Assembly: GCA_002314145.1 (NCBI GenBank)
Contig: DCCG01000042.1
Span: 189,047-253,046 of the forward strand
Direction of reading: 5' to 3'
Source: Thalassolituus sp. UBA1087
GTDB taxonomy: Bacteria > Pseudomonadota > Gammaproteobacteria > Pseudomonadales > Oceanobacteraceae
Length of the DNA: 64,000 bases
In this document: positions 52,017-61,484 of the stretch, piece after piece
Numbering within the stretch: the first letter of the stretch is position 1
Layout: each line of letters begins with the position of its first letter
Notes under the pieces: generated by a model
Databases searched by the model: none
Seen by the model: the letters and a program-made list of their open reading frames with translations, nothing else
Told to the model about the DNA's origin: nothing
Made by a program: the position numbers and the translations under genes

Positions 52017-54644
52017 TTGCCAAAGCATACGACTGATCGTGATCTTCAGCCAGACCATGAACTGAACCCGGACGATATTCCGGTGCTATGGAGCCGTCGT
52101 CACGATGCCGTTTTTGTTGTTCTGACGCTGGCCAGCATCCTGTTGCTGCTGGCGCTGGCGACCTACAGTGGCCGGGATATGGCCTGGTCGGCGGCGGGCT
52201 CCGGGTCGCCGGGCAATGCGGTGGGCAAAGTCGGCGCTCTGGTGGCCGACATTCTGTTCCATGCCTTCGGTTACCTGGCTTATGCCATTCCCCTGCTGGT
52301 GATGGCGAAGCTGGGACAGCTGTTCCGTAAAACCCGTGCCGCCAGCGGCCGGGTCTGGCTGTTACGTGGCGTTGGCATTCTGTTATCACTGGCCGCCCTG
52401 TGTTCGCTGGCCGAAATGAGTATCTGGCATGGCGAACAACTGCCGGTCGGGGCCGGGGGGATTCTGGGAAAATCCCTGATATCCGTCTTTCTGCCGCTGT
52501 TTTCGTTTACCGGTTCCGCGATTCTTCTCGCCGGCATGCTGGCGCTTGGATTAATGCTGTTTCTGGAGTTTTCCTGGCTGCGCTTTTTCGACTGGCTGGG
52601 AGCTGCCGTTATCAGACTGGCCGGGCGCCTGAAGGAGCGCCGTTCCGGGGGCGCTGAAAGTGCAGATGAAAACGGCGCCGGGGCCAGCGCAGAGTCAGCA
52701 TTGCTGGCTAAAAAAGCGGAACAGATAACGGCGGCGGCCGTGTCGCCGCTGCCGCAGGACGAACCGGACACCACCGATCAGCCGGAAGCAACGACAGGGC
52801 GCCGGAAGTTCTGGGGGCGTAAGCGTAAAACCGCGGAAGAATCATCCGGTAAAGAGACAGCGCCGCGCAAAGAGGCGATCGAGCCCGTGTTTGCCGCTGA
52901 CCGCAGTGAGTCTTCTGATACGCCGGACGACGATTTTATCGATGTCCCCTGGCTCAATGATGATACTGAAGAGACTCCTTCCCGCCAGCCTGAGGCATCA
53001 GCAAGTAAAGGTTCATCCCGTGCGGCGGCCAGAAAAGCCACAGTCGCTGCATCAGCTGAACAAGAGGCAGAAAAAGAAATACCGATCCAGCCGCTGGAAA
53101 AAAGAGACAGTCAGCCCAGTGAGCGGGCCAAGCGGGAGTTGCAGGGCAAATTATTTGCCTCCGACGATCCGCTGCCGTCTATTGCTCTGCTGGACCCGCC
53201 GCGCACAGATCAGCCCCATGGTTTTTCCGCTGAGCGGCTGCAGGAATTATCCAAGCTGCTGGTGCAGAAACTGGCTGACTTCGGTGTGAAAGTAGAGGTA
53301 ACCGCCGTCGCCCCCGGGCCGGTGATTACCCGCTTTGAAATTCAGCCGGCTCCCGGGGTGAAAGCCAGTAAAATATCCAACCTGGCCCGTGACCTGGCCC
53401 GTTCCATGGCGATGGTGGCGGTGCGGGTAGTGGAAGTGATCCCGGGTAAATCCGTGATGGGGATCGAAGTTCCTAACGAAGACCGGGCGGTGGTTTCGCT
53501 GAATGAAGTGCTTTCATCGGATAAGTACGATAAATCCAGATCACCGCTGACGCTGGCGCTGGGCCACGATATCGGCGGTAATCCGGTGATTACTGACCTG
53601 GCAAAAATGCCGCATCTGCTGGTCGCGGGTACAACCGGCTCAGGTAAATCCGTCGGGGTTAATGCCATGCTGCTGAGCCTGTTGTTTAAATCCACCCCGG
53701 AAGAACTGCGCCTGATTCTGGTTGACCCGAAAATGCTGGAATTATCCGTATATGAAGGCATTCCTCATCTGCTGACGCCGGTGATCACGGATATGAAAGA
53801 GGCAGCCAACGGACTGCGCTGGTCGGTGGCGGAAATGGAACGCCGTTATATGCTGATGGCGGCGCTCGGGGTGCGGAATGTTGCCGGGTATAACAAAAAG
53901 GTAAAAGATGCCATTGCTGCAGGCACGCCGATTCCGGACCCACTGTGGCAGATTGATCAGTCTTTTGATACCACGCCACCATTACTTGAACCACTGCCTT
54001 ATATCGTGATCGTGATCGACGAGTTCGCCGACATGATGATGATGGTGGGCAAAAAAGTGGAAGAACTGATTGCCCGGATCGCCCAGAAAGCCCGGGCGGC
54101 GGGTATTCATATGATTCTGGCGACACAACGTCCGTCGGTGGATGTTATTACCGGCCTGATCAAAGCTAACGTGCCAACGCGGATCGCCTTTCAGGTGTCG
54201 TCGAAAATCGACTCCCGTACCATTCTGGATCAGGGCGGCGCGGAACAGCTGCTGGGCCATGGTGATATGCTGTTTATGCCTCCGGGCAACGCGCTGCCGG
54301 AGCGTGTGCACGGTGCATTCGTTGACGATGATGAAGTACATCGCCTGGTGGCGGAATGGAAAAAACGCGGCGAGCCGGATTACATCGAAGAAATTACCAG
54401 TCACAGCGAAGAAGGTGGCGGCCTGACACTGGAAGGCGGCGATGAAAAAGACGATCTGTATGATCAGGCCGTGGCTTTTGTTACTGAGAGCGGAAAATGC
54501 TCAATTTCCTCCGTGCAGCGTAAACTGCGGATTGGCTATAATCGCGCTGCAAGACTGGTGGAAACCATGGAAGCCTCCGGGGTTGTTTCTCCTCCGGCCC
54601 ATAACGGTTCCCGTGAGGTATTGGCTGGCCGTGCGCCGCAATGA
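52017..54644 (+). CDS. ftsK: DNA translocase FtsK
   Basis: Moves chromosomal DNA at the septum and activates XerCD at dif. The protein has an N-terminal region with four to five membrane spans, an acidic/low-complexity linker, the motor with Walker A GTTGSGKS and Walker B IVIVIDEFADMMMM, and a C-terminal gamma winged helix (CSISSVQRKLRIGYNRAARL). The start is uncertain: the frame is open to an ATG at 51915, inside aat. I prefer TTG 52017 with GGAAA 8 bases upstream (875 residues); GTG 51975 is another option. The linker is short compared with E. coli. Confidence 0.93.
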   Translation: MPKHTTDRDLQPDHELNPDDIPVLWSRRHDAVFVVLTLASILLLLALATYSGRDMAWSAAGSGSPGNAVGKVGALVADILFHAFGYLAYAIPLLVMAKLGQLFRKTRAASGRVWLLRGVGILLSLAALCSLAEMSIWHGEQLPVGAGGILGKSLISVFLPLFSFTGSAILLAGMLALGLMLFLEFSWLRFFDWLGAAVIRLAGRLKERRSGGAESADENGAGASAESALLAKKAEQITAAAVSPLPQDEPDTTDQPEATTGRRKFWGRKRKTAEESSGKETAPRKEAIEPVFAADRSESSDTPDDDFIDVPWLNDDTEETPSRQPEASASKGSSRAAARKATVAASAEQEAEKEIPIQPLEKRDSQPSERAKRELQGKLFASDDPLPSIALLDPPRTDQPHGFSAERLQELSKLLVQKLADFGVKVEVTAVAPGPVITRFEIQPAPGVKASKISNLARDLARSMAMVAVRVVEVIPGKSVMGIEVPNEDRAVVSLNEVLSSDKYDKSRSPLTLALGHDIGGNPVITDLAKMPHLLVAGTTGSGKSVGVNAMLLSLLFKSTPEELRLILVDPKMLELSVYEGIPHLLTPVITDMKEAANGLRWSVAEMERRYMLMAALGVRNVAGYNKKVKDAIAAGTPIPDPLWQIDQSFDTTPPLLEPLPYIVIVIDEFADMMMMVGKKVEELIARIAQKARAAGIHMILATQRPSVDVITGLIKANVPTRIAFQVSSKIDSRTILDQGGAEQLLGHGDMLFMPPGNALPERVHGAFVDDDEVHRLVAEWKKRGEPDYIEEITSHSEEGGGLTLEGGDEKDDLYDQAVAFVTESGKCSISSVQRKLRIGYNRAARLVETMEASGVVSPPAHNGSREVLAGRAPQ

Positions 54645-54733
54645 CCCGGTCCCGAATATTATAAGCCGGTGAGCAGGCTTGTCAGCCTGCGTCATCGTCA
54701 GGAATACACAAGCACTCGTTTAAGGAATGTATT

Positions 54734-55387
54734 ATGAAGCATCTGACTTCAGCGGTACTGATGCTGATTTCACTCACTCTGTCGGTTACCTCTCTTGCCA
54801 GTGCGTCGGCGTCTGAAGAGGCCGCACTGACCGATTTTCTCGCCAGAATAAAAAACCTGAAAACACTGGATGCCCGCTTTACGCAGTCAACCCGTGATAA
54901 TCACGGCCAGGTTCTGCAATCCATGAGCGGCCAGCTGACCGTCGCCAAACCTGGCAAACTGCGCTGGCATACCGATGCGCCGTTTGAACAACTGGTGGTA
55001 TCGGATGGAGAACTGGTTTGGGTTTACGATATGGATCTGGAGCAGGTAACCATCCGCGATATGGATCAGCGGGTGCAGGAAACGCCGGCGCTGTTGTTGA
55101 CCGGGGATGCTGGCAACGTCGAAAAAAGTTTTGTGGTGGCAGAAGAATCCGCCGCTGGTGAGACAATTTTTCAGCTGGTACCGAAAGATTCCAGCCAGTT
55201 ATTTGAGTCACTGGAGTTCCATTATCGTGGCGATCAGATTGTACGCATGATGATCTTTGACGCGGCCGGGCAGATTACTGAAATCAATTTTTCAGAGGTC
55301 ACCGTTAATCAGGCGGTCGACAGTCAGGCGTTTGTGTTTAATGTGCCGGAAGGTGTCGACGTAATCGACGGGCGTCATGGCCGCTGA
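54734..55387 (+). CDS. lolA: Outer-membrane lipoprotein carrier protein LolA
   Basis: A periplasmic chaperone that carries lipoproteins from LolCDE to LolB. The 217-residue protein has a signal peptide (about residues 1-26). The mature part begins LTDFLARIKNLKTLDARFTQ, with the SGQLTVAKPGKLRWHTD strand region and QLVVSDGELVWVYDMDLEQVTI, typical of LolA. It starts 89 bases behind ftsK; a hairpin without T run lies between. It overlaps rarA by 11 bases. Confidence 0.95.
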   Translation: MKHLTSAVLMLISLTLSVTSLASASASEEAALTDFLARIKNLKTLDARFTQSTRDNHGQVLQSMSGQLTVAKPGKLRWHTDAPFEQLVVSDGELVWVYDMDLEQVTIRDMDQRVQETPALLLTGDAGNVEKSFVVAEESAAGETIFQLVPKDSSQLFESLEFHYRGDQIVRMMIFDAAGQITEINFSEVTVNQAVDSQAFVFNVPEGVDVIDGRHGR

Positions 55388-56693
55388 TTTATTCGCCCAG
55401 GAAAACGCCTACGAACCGCTGGCGTCGAAAATGCGGCCGACATCGCTGGACGAATACGTCGGCCAGGAGCATGTGGTCGGGCAGGGTACACCGCTGCGTC
55501 GTGCGCTGGATAACGGCCAGCTGCATTCGCTGATTTTCTGGGGGCCACCGGGCGTGGGTAAAACCACCCTGGCGCGCCTGGTTGCACATTATGTGGATGC
55601 CGAATTTCTTGCCTTGTCAGCCGTAATGTCCGGGGTCAAAGATATCCGCGAAGCAGTTCAGCGCGCGCAGCAGTTTCATATGCGCGGGCGTAAAACGGTG
55701 CTCTTTATTGATGAGGTTCACCGCTTTAATAAATCCCAGCAGGATGCTTTTTTGCCGTACGTGGAAGACGGTACCTTTATTTTTATCGGTGCCACCACAG
55801 AAAACCCCTCCTTTGAACTCAATAACGCGCTGCTTTCCCGTGCGCAGGTCTATGTACTGCGCGCACTCAGTCAGAAACAGCTGGTTTATCTGTTGCGTCA
55901 GGCACTGAATAAAACCGCTACTCAGGCTACGGAAGAAGCACTGCAGCTGATTGCTTCAGCGGCGGATGGGGATGGCCGGCGTTCATTGAATATGCTGGAA
56001 ATGGCCCAGCAGATGAGTCAGGACACTGTGCTTGACGTCACCGGTGTACGGGAAATTCTCGGCGATAAAGCACGCCGCTTCGATAAGGGCGGCGAAGCCT
56101 TTTATGACCAGATATCGGCTTTGCATAAATCCGTACGCGGATCGGACCCGGATGCGGCCCTCTACTGGATGGTACGTATGCTCGACGGCGGCTGTGATCC
56201 TCTGTACATCGCCCGGCGGGCCGTAGCCATCGCCAGCGAAGACGTCGGCAATGCGGATCCCCGGGGGTTGACCATAGCACTTAACGCCTGGGATGCACTG
56301 GAGCGACTGGGCTCGCCGGAAGGCGATCTTAATCTGGCGCATGCATTGGTGTATCTGGCCTGTGCCCCGAAAAGCAACGCTGTCTACCGCGGGCTTGCCC
56401 GGGCGCGGGAGCTGGTCACCGGTAATCCAAGTCTGGAAGTGCCTCTGCACCTCAGAAATGCGCCGACAAAGTTGATGAAAGAGCTCAACTATGGCGCTGA
56501 GTATCGTTATGCTCACGATGAGCCGGAAGCCTTTGCTGCCGGGGAAAATTATCTGCCCGAAGTGCTGCGCCATGAACGCCTGTACCAGCCGTCAAACCGG
56601 GGGCTGGAAGGGAAAATCGGGCAAAAGCTTGAGTATCTGCGTCAGCTGAATCAACAATCGCCGCGGCAGCGTTACCCGGAGGAGGGTGAATGA
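55377..56693 (+). CDS. rarA: Replication-associated recombination protein RarA
   Basis: A 438-residue AAA+ ATPase (MgsA/WRNIP1 family) that acts at stalled forks. Walker A is GPPGVGKT, Walker B is LFIDEVHRFN, sensor 1 is FIGATTENPSFELNNALLSR with the arginine finger. The C-terminal part with GEAFYDQISALHKSVRGSDPDAALYW is the RarA-specific tetramer domain. It overlaps lolA at the start and crcB at the end (ATGA). Confidence 0.96.
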   Translation: MAADLFAQENAYEPLASKMRPTSLDEYVGQEHVVGQGTPLRRALDNGQLHSLIFWGPPGVGKTTLARLVAHYVDAEFLALSAVMSGVKDIREAVQRAQQFHMRGRKTVLFIDEVHRFNKSQQDAFLPYVEDGTFIFIGATTENPSFELNNALLSRAQVYVLRALSQKQLVYLLRQALNKTATQATEEALQLIASAADGDGRRSLNMLEMAQQMSQDTVLDVTGVREILGDKARRFDKGGEAFYDQISALHKSVRGSDPDAALYWMVRMLDGGCDPLYIARRAVAIASEDVGNADPRGLTIALNAWDALERLGSPEGDLNLAHALVYLACAPKSNAVYRGLARARELVTGNPSLEVPLHLRNAPTKLMKELNYGAEYRYAHDEPEAFAAGENYLPEVLRHERLYQPSNRGLEGKIGQKLEYLRQLNQQSPRQRYPEEGE

Positions 56694-57064
56694 GTTTTTT
56701 CTGGATTGGCCTGGGCGGGGCGTTGGGGGCTATAAGCCGCTATGTGGTGGCTACCGGCATCTTCAAATGGATGGACAAACCCTTTCCTTATGGCACCTTA
56801 AGTGTGAACCTGATAGGCTCCTTTGCCATGGGAGTGGCCTATATCTGGCTGGTTGAGCACCAGTGGGGCGGGGACTATCACAAGCAGTTGCTGATGGTTG
56901 GCTTCCTGGGTGCTTTCACGACCTTTTCTACCTTCTCGCTGGAAAGTGTTGCTATGTTGCAGCAGGAACGCTGGCTGGCTTTTGCCGGTTATGCGGGCTT
57001 CAGTCTGACAGGGTGTCTGCTGGCAACCGTGGCCGGGATGTGGCTTTCTAAATCTCTTGTTTAA
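56690..57064 (+). CDS. crcB: Fluoride exporter CrcB/FluC
   Basis: A 124-residue membrane protein with four spans that exports fluoride as a dimer. The features are GGALGAISRYVV at the start, GTLSVNLIGSFAMG (the conserved Asn) and GFLGAFTTFSTFSLE, which carries the fluoride-coordinating Phe and Thr/Ser residues. It is embedded between rarA and serS. There is no room for a fluoride riboswitch, because it overlaps rarA. Confidence 0.95.
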   Translation: MSFFWIGLGGALGAISRYVVATGIFKWMDKPFPYGTLSVNLIGSFAMGVAYIWLVEHQWGGDYHKQLLMVGFLGAFTTFSTFSLESVAMLQQERWLAFAGYAGFSLTGCLLATVAGMWLSKSLV

Positions 57065-57086
57065 ATTGTTATTGGTATAAAAAGTA

Positions 57087-58370
57087 ATGCTGGACGTTAA
57101 GTTTATTCGCGAAAACCTGGAGCAGGTCACCTCGGCTCTGGGCAAAAAGGGGTTTGTTTTCAACGCTGAAGAGTTCAGTCAACTGGATGAGCAGCGCAAA
57201 TCGGCACTGACCCGGGCTCAGTCGTTACAGGCAGAAAAGAAGAAAGCGTCCAAGCAGATCGGCCAGCTGATTGGTCAGGGCATGTCGCCGGAAGATGCCA
57301 AAGCTCAGGTGATGGGCAGCATCGATTCGGATATTTCAGACGCTGAACAGGCCGCCAGAGAAGCAGAACAGGCATTGCATACCCTGCTGATGAGCATCCC
57401 TAACGTACCGGATGAGTCTGTGCCGTTCGGTCAGGATGAAGACGACAATATTGAAGTGCTGACGTGGGGCGAGCCAACACAATTCAGCTTTGAGCCAAAA
57501 GATCACGTTGATCTGGGTGAGCCCCTGGGGCTGAGTTTTGATGATGGTGCCGTGGTGGCGGGTTCCCGCTTTGTGGCGATGAGTGGTGCTATGGCCAGAC
57601 TGCACCGCGCCATTGCCCAGTTTATGCTGGATACTCATGCCGAAGAGCACGGATATACTGAAACGTATGTCCCTTATCTGGTGAATAGTCAGGCACTGGA
57701 GGGCACGGGTCAGCTGCCAAAATTTGAAGAAGACCTGTTTAAAATTCCGGGCGCCCAGGGCGATAAAGATTTTTACCTGATTCCGACGGCAGAAGTACCG
57801 GTCACCAATTTATTGCGTGAATCCGTCACAGACGCCGAACTGCCCATCAAAAAAGTAGCGCACACCCCCTGTTTCCGCAGTGAAGCCGGCAGTTATGGCC
57901 GTGATACCCGGGGTATGATCCGCCAGCATCAGTTCGACAAAGTGGAGCTGGTACAGTTTGTTAAAGCCGAAGATTCTGAAGCAACACTGGAAGAATTAAC
58001 CGGTCATGCAGAAGCTATCCTGCAGAAACTGAATCTGCCTTACCGCAAGGTTATTCTGTGCGGTGGTGATCTGGGATTCTCGGCGCGTAAAACCTACGAC
58101 CTTGAAGTCTGGCTGCCGGGACAACAGAAATATCGTGAAATTTCTTCCTGCAGTAATTTCGCCGATTATCAGGCGCGACGCATGCAGGCGCGCTGGCGTA
58201 ATCCACAAACCGGCAAACCGGAACTGCTGCATACGCTGAATGGTTCCGGTCTGGCCGTAGGGCGCACCATGGTTGCTGTGCTGGAAAATTACCAGCAGGA
58301 AGACGGCAGTATTATTGTGCCTGAAGCACTGCGTCCTTATATGCGTGGTCTTGAGGTAATTTCTCTATGA
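57087..58370 (+). CDS. serS: Serine-tRNA ligase
   Basis: A class II synthetase of 427 residues. The N-terminal helical arm (about residues 28-105), which binds tRNA-Ser, comes first. Motif 2 is TPCFRSEAGSYGRDTRGMIRQHQFDKVE-like (CFRSEAGSYGRDTRG visible) and motif 3 is NGSGLAVGRTMVAVLENYQ. The YREISSCSNFADYQARR serine-binding stretch is intact. A tRNA-Ser gene begins at the end of the window. The start is ATG 57087, 22 bases after crcB, and it is coupled to cysG by ATGA. Confidence 0.97.
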   Translation: MLDVKFIRENLEQVTSALGKKGFVFNAEEFSQLDEQRKSALTRAQSLQAEKKKASKQIGQLIGQGMSPEDAKAQVMGSIDSDISDAEQAAREAEQALHTLLMSIPNVPDESVPFGQDEDDNIEVLTWGEPTQFSFEPKDHVDLGEPLGLSFDDGAVVAGSRFVAMSGAMARLHRAIAQFMLDTHAEEHGYTETYVPYLVNSQALEGTGQLPKFEEDLFKIPGAQGDKDFYLIPTAEVPVTNLLRESVTDAELPIKKVAHTPCFRSEAGSYGRDTRGMIRQHQFDKVELVQFVKAEDSEATLEELTGHAEAILQKLNLPYRKVILCGGDLGFSARKTYDLEVWLPGQQKYREISSCSNFADYQARRMQARWRNPQTGKPELLHTLNGSGLAVGRTMVAVLENYQQEDGSIIVPEALRPYMRGLEVISL

Positions 58371-59737
58371 TGACACTTCCCCTCGTACTGCGGGGGGATG
58401 TACGTCCCTTCGTCATCGTTGGTGGTGGCCCTGTTGCTGCCCGTAAAGCGGATACCCTGGTAAAAGCCGGCGCTGAGGTGTTGCTGATTGCGCCTCAGGT
58501 CACGGCGGATATTCAGTCGCTGGCGGATGATGGCGCTCTGACACTGGCGCTGCGCGAAGCGCAGTCCGGTGAAGTATTCCGCGCTGGCTCTTTTGTGGTG
58601 CTGGCCACCAATGACGCCGACACCAATCAACAACTGGCTGAGCAGGCCAGAGCGCAGCACTGTTTTGTCTGTCGTACCGATCAGCCGGATGATAACGACT
58701 TTATTTTCCCGGCTGTCATTGACCGTTCCCCCCTGATGGTCAGTGTTTCCACCCGTGGTTCCGCCCCGGCGTTGACGCGCCATATCCGGCAACGGCTGGA
58801 GGCTTTCATTCCTCAGGACTATGGCCGCCTTGCCGGTTATGCCGAATCTCTGCGTGAACGGGTTAAATCCCTGCTGCCAAAGCAGGAGCGGGCGGCATTC
58901 TGGCGTCGCTGGCTCAACAGCCGGGCACCGGAAATGATTCTTGCGCGTCAGCCACAACGGGCTGAGGCAGAAACGGAAGCCTGTCTGCAGGGGCAACAGA
59001 TGCAGGGCGAAGTGGCCCTCGTTGGTGCCGGCCCCGGTGATCCTGATCTGCTGACCTTCCGGGCGCTGCGCCTGATTCAGTCGGCGGATGTGGTGTTTTA
59101 CGACCGCCTGGTCGGTGATGGCATTATGGATCTGGTCGATCCTGCTGCTGAAAAATATTATGTCGGCAAAAAAATGAGCCACCATTCAGTGCCGCAGGAT
59201 GACATTAATCAATTGCTTATCCATGCCGCACAGGAAGGAAAAAGAGTGCTGCGACTGAAGGGGGGCGATCCCTTTATTTTTGGTCGTGGCGGCGAAGAAA
59301 TTCAGCAGCTGGCCGGTACCGGTATTCCTTTTCAGGTGGTGCCGGGCATTACTGCCGCCAGTGGTTGCGCCGCTTATGCCGGTATACCCCTGACTCATCG
59401 TGATTATGCTCAGAGCGTTCGTTTTGTTACCGGCCATCTTAAAAACGGCACCTGCAATCTGCCCTGGAATGAATTGATTCACCCGGATCAGACGCTGGTG
59501 ATTTATATGGGCCTGAACGGTTTGCCGGTTATCTGCAGTCAGCTTATAGCCGCTGGTATGCCACCGGAGACTCCGGTGGCTCTGGTCGAAAAAGGCACGC
59601 TGCCGGAACAGAAAGTCCATATAGGAACGCTGAGCAGCATGCCGCAATACATCGAGGGGCGGGAAATACACGCACCGACACTGACGATTGTGGGGGATGT
59701 GGTGCGCCTGCATGAAACCCTCAAATGGCGCCCCTGA
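58367..59737 (+). CDS. cysG: Siroheme synthase CysG
   Basis: A 456-residue fusion enzyme making siroheme, the cofactor of sulfite and nitrite reductases, from uroporphyrinogen III. The N-terminal dehydrogenase/ferrochelatase half starts with GDVRPFVIVGGGPVAARKA; the C-terminal methyltransferase half shows GAGPGDPDLLTFRALR, YVGKKMSHHSVPQ, LRLKGGDPFIFGRGGEE and VVPGITAASGC. It is the last gene of the block starting at ftsK and serves the same pathway as cysH and cysB in this window. Confidence 0.96.
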   Translation: MMTLPLVLRGDVRPFVIVGGGPVAARKADTLVKAGAEVLLIAPQVTADIQSLADDGALTLALREAQSGEVFRAGSFVVLATNDADTNQQLAEQARAQHCFVCRTDQPDDNDFIFPAVIDRSPLMVSVSTRGSAPALTRHIRQRLEAFIPQDYGRLAGYAESLRERVKSLLPKQERAAFWRRWLNSRAPEMILARQPQRAEAETEACLQGQQMQGEVALVGAGPGDPDLLTFRALRLIQSADVVFYDRLVGDGIMDLVDPAAEKYYVGKKMSHHSVPQDDINQLLIHAAQEGKRVLRLKGGDPFIFGRGGEEIQQLAGTGIPFQVVPGITAASGCAAYAGIPLTHRDYAQSVRFVTGHLKNGTCNLPWNELIHPDQTLVIYMGLNGLPVICSQLIAAGMPPETPVALVEKGTLPEQKVHIGTLSSMPQYIEGREIHAPTLTIVGDVVRLHETLKWRP

Positions 59738-59801
59738 CCAAAGCAATTCTGATTTCCTGTTCTAAGCTTAGGCTCAATAATGGAGATTATCGGGCCGGAG
59801 C

Positions 59802-61421
59802 ATGAACATTCTTAATTCCCTCAGAATACGAACCAAAATACTGACCCTGGCCGGGGTTGCGATTGTTGGTTTTTTGATCAGTTTTTTCGTCAATATGAAT
59901 ATGAACACCGCGAATTCCCAGCGGCTGGAACGCATTCAGAAAACTTTTTTCCCTGTGGTTGAAACTTCCAAAGCGAACATTGAACGGCTGGCCAGAATTG
60001 AAGAACTGTTTTCCACCGCAGTAACCACGGGCGATCAGGATTTCGTCGTCACGGCAGAAAAACTCGGTCAATCCATGGAATCCGGTTTTCAGACACTGGA
60101 ATCTCTGTGGCCGGAGCAGGCCGCTGACGTTAAAAACAGCCGGCGTCTGTTTAATGAATATTTTCGCGATGCCCGCCAGTTAGCGGCCGGCATGATTGAT
60201 GGTTCGCTGGATCCGATGGCCATCGGACCGACCATCGAAAAAATGAATAACGCACTGGCAGCCGCAAAAATAAATCTCAAAGAATACGCCGACAGCGGTG
60301 TTTCAGCGTTCAACAAAACCGTCGAAACCTCGAACAAAGCGGCAAAAAATGCGCTGTCTATGGGGGTGATTATCACGCTGGTGACACTGGCAATAGTCGG
60401 TGTGGTGGCCTGGTCTATGGCGCGCGGGATTAATGCATCAGTGTCACGCCTGGTCAGATCTCTGCGCGATATCGCCAGTGGTGAAGGGGATCTGACATCG
60501 CGGATAGAAATATCGGCTCAGGATGAAATCGGCGACGTGGTGCACTGGTTTAACCTCTTTATAGAAAAGCTGCACCGCAATATCGGTGAAGTCGTCAGTA
60601 CCACTCATCCGCTGGCAGAATTGTCGGCCAACCTGGGTAGTCTGACGTCGGAAACGTCAGACATAACCGGCAAGCAAAACCGTGCTACCGAACAAACATC
60701 ACTACTGGTGGACGAAATGGTTGCCAGTGTGCAGGAGGTTTCCGGCCATGCCGGGTCTGCTGCCCGTGAAGCGACAGAAGCCGATCAGGCAGCCAAAGAA
60801 GGGCGCTCAATTGTTAAAGACACGGTGCAGAGTATTAATGAACTGGCGGGTGAAGTGGAACACGCCAGTGAGGTAATCCGCAAACTCGAAGCCGATACCG
60901 CTAATGTCGGCAGTATTCTGGATGTGATTAAAAGTATTGCCGAACAGACCAATCTGCTGGCGCTCAATGCGGCCATTGAAGCGGCCCGGGCGGGAGAGCA
61001 GGGCCGCGGCTTTGCTGTCGTGGCGGATGAAGTCCGCACACTGGCATCGCGTACTCAGGATTCCACTCAGGAAATCCAGGCGGTGATAGAACAACTGGAA
61101 AATGCTGCGCAATCCGCTGTGGCAGTTATGGATTCCAGTAAAACCCGTGCCACAGCAAGCGTCGGACAGGCTGCCAGAACGGATGAAAGTCTGCAGGCGA
61201 TTACCGCGAAGGTCGAATCAATTACGCTGATGAATACCCAGATCGCCGACGCAACGGAGCGCCAGACTCAGGCAGCGTCCAGTATTAAACATAATGTTCT
61301 GGGGATTAAAGAAACATCCTCCGAAGCGATGACCAGTATGCAGAAGGTTGAACAGGCCAGTCGCTCGCTGTCCGATATCAGCAATACCCTGCAAAGCGTC
61401 GCCGGTCAGTTCAGGGTCTGA
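59802..61421 (+). CDS. Methyl-accepting chemotaxis protein
   Basis: A 539-residue chemoreceptor. It has a first span (about residues 14-32), a short all-helical periplasmic domain of ~155 residues, a second span (about 186-207), a HAMP domain, and the cytoplasmic signalling hairpin with the conserved tip EQTNLLALNAAIEAARAGEQGRGFAVVADEVRTLA. The periplasmic part has no PAS or Cache pattern that I can see and looks like a four-helix bundle. The ligand is unknown. GGAG lies 3 bases before ATG, close for a ribosome site. It sits alone after cysG. Confidence 0.92.
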   Translation: MNILNSLRIRTKILTLAGVAIVGFLISFFVNMNMNTANSQRLERIQKTFFPVVETSKANIERLARIEELFSTAVTTGDQDFVVTAEKLGQSMESGFQTLESLWPEQAADVKNSRRLFNEYFRDARQLAAGMIDGSLDPMAIGPTIEKMNNALAAAKINLKEYADSGVSAFNKTVETSNKAAKNALSMGVIITLVTLAIVGVVAWSMARGINASVSRLVRSLRDIASGEGDLTSRIEISAQDEIGDVVHWFNLFIEKLHRNIGEVVSTTHPLAELSANLGSLTSETSDITGKQNRATEQTSLLVDEMVASVQEVSGHAGSAAREATEADQAAKEGRSIVKDTVQSINELAGEVEHASEVIRKLEADTANVGSILDVIKSIAEQTNLLALNAAIEAARAGEQGRGFAVVADEVRTLASRTQDSTQEIQAVIEQLENAAQSAVAVMDSSKTRATASVGQAARTDESLQAITAKVESITLMNTQIADATERQTQAASSIKHNVLGIKETSSEAMTSMQKVEQASRSLSDISNTLQSVAGQFRV

Positions 61422-61450
61422 AGGCCTGCTCTGACGTCAGGTTTTAATCC

Positions 61451-61484
61451 CGGGCCGGCAGCGACTGCGTTTTCGGCCGGCCCG
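61451..61484. terminator. GC-rich hairpin between convergent genes
   Basis: CGGGCCGGC-n16-GCCGGCCCG is a 9-base perfect stem between the chemoreceptor and ybiB genes. T runs are weak, so it could act as a terminator only partly. Confidence 0.5.

Noticed and set aside
54673..54690. Hairpin GCAGGCT-tgtc-AGCCTGC between ftsK and lolA as a terminator
   Set aside because: No T run follows, and lolA is usually expressed with ftsK or from a nearby promoter; I leave it unassigned.
56690..56700. Fluoride riboswitch before crcB
   Set aside because: crcB starts inside the 3' end of rarA, so there is no leader that could hold one.
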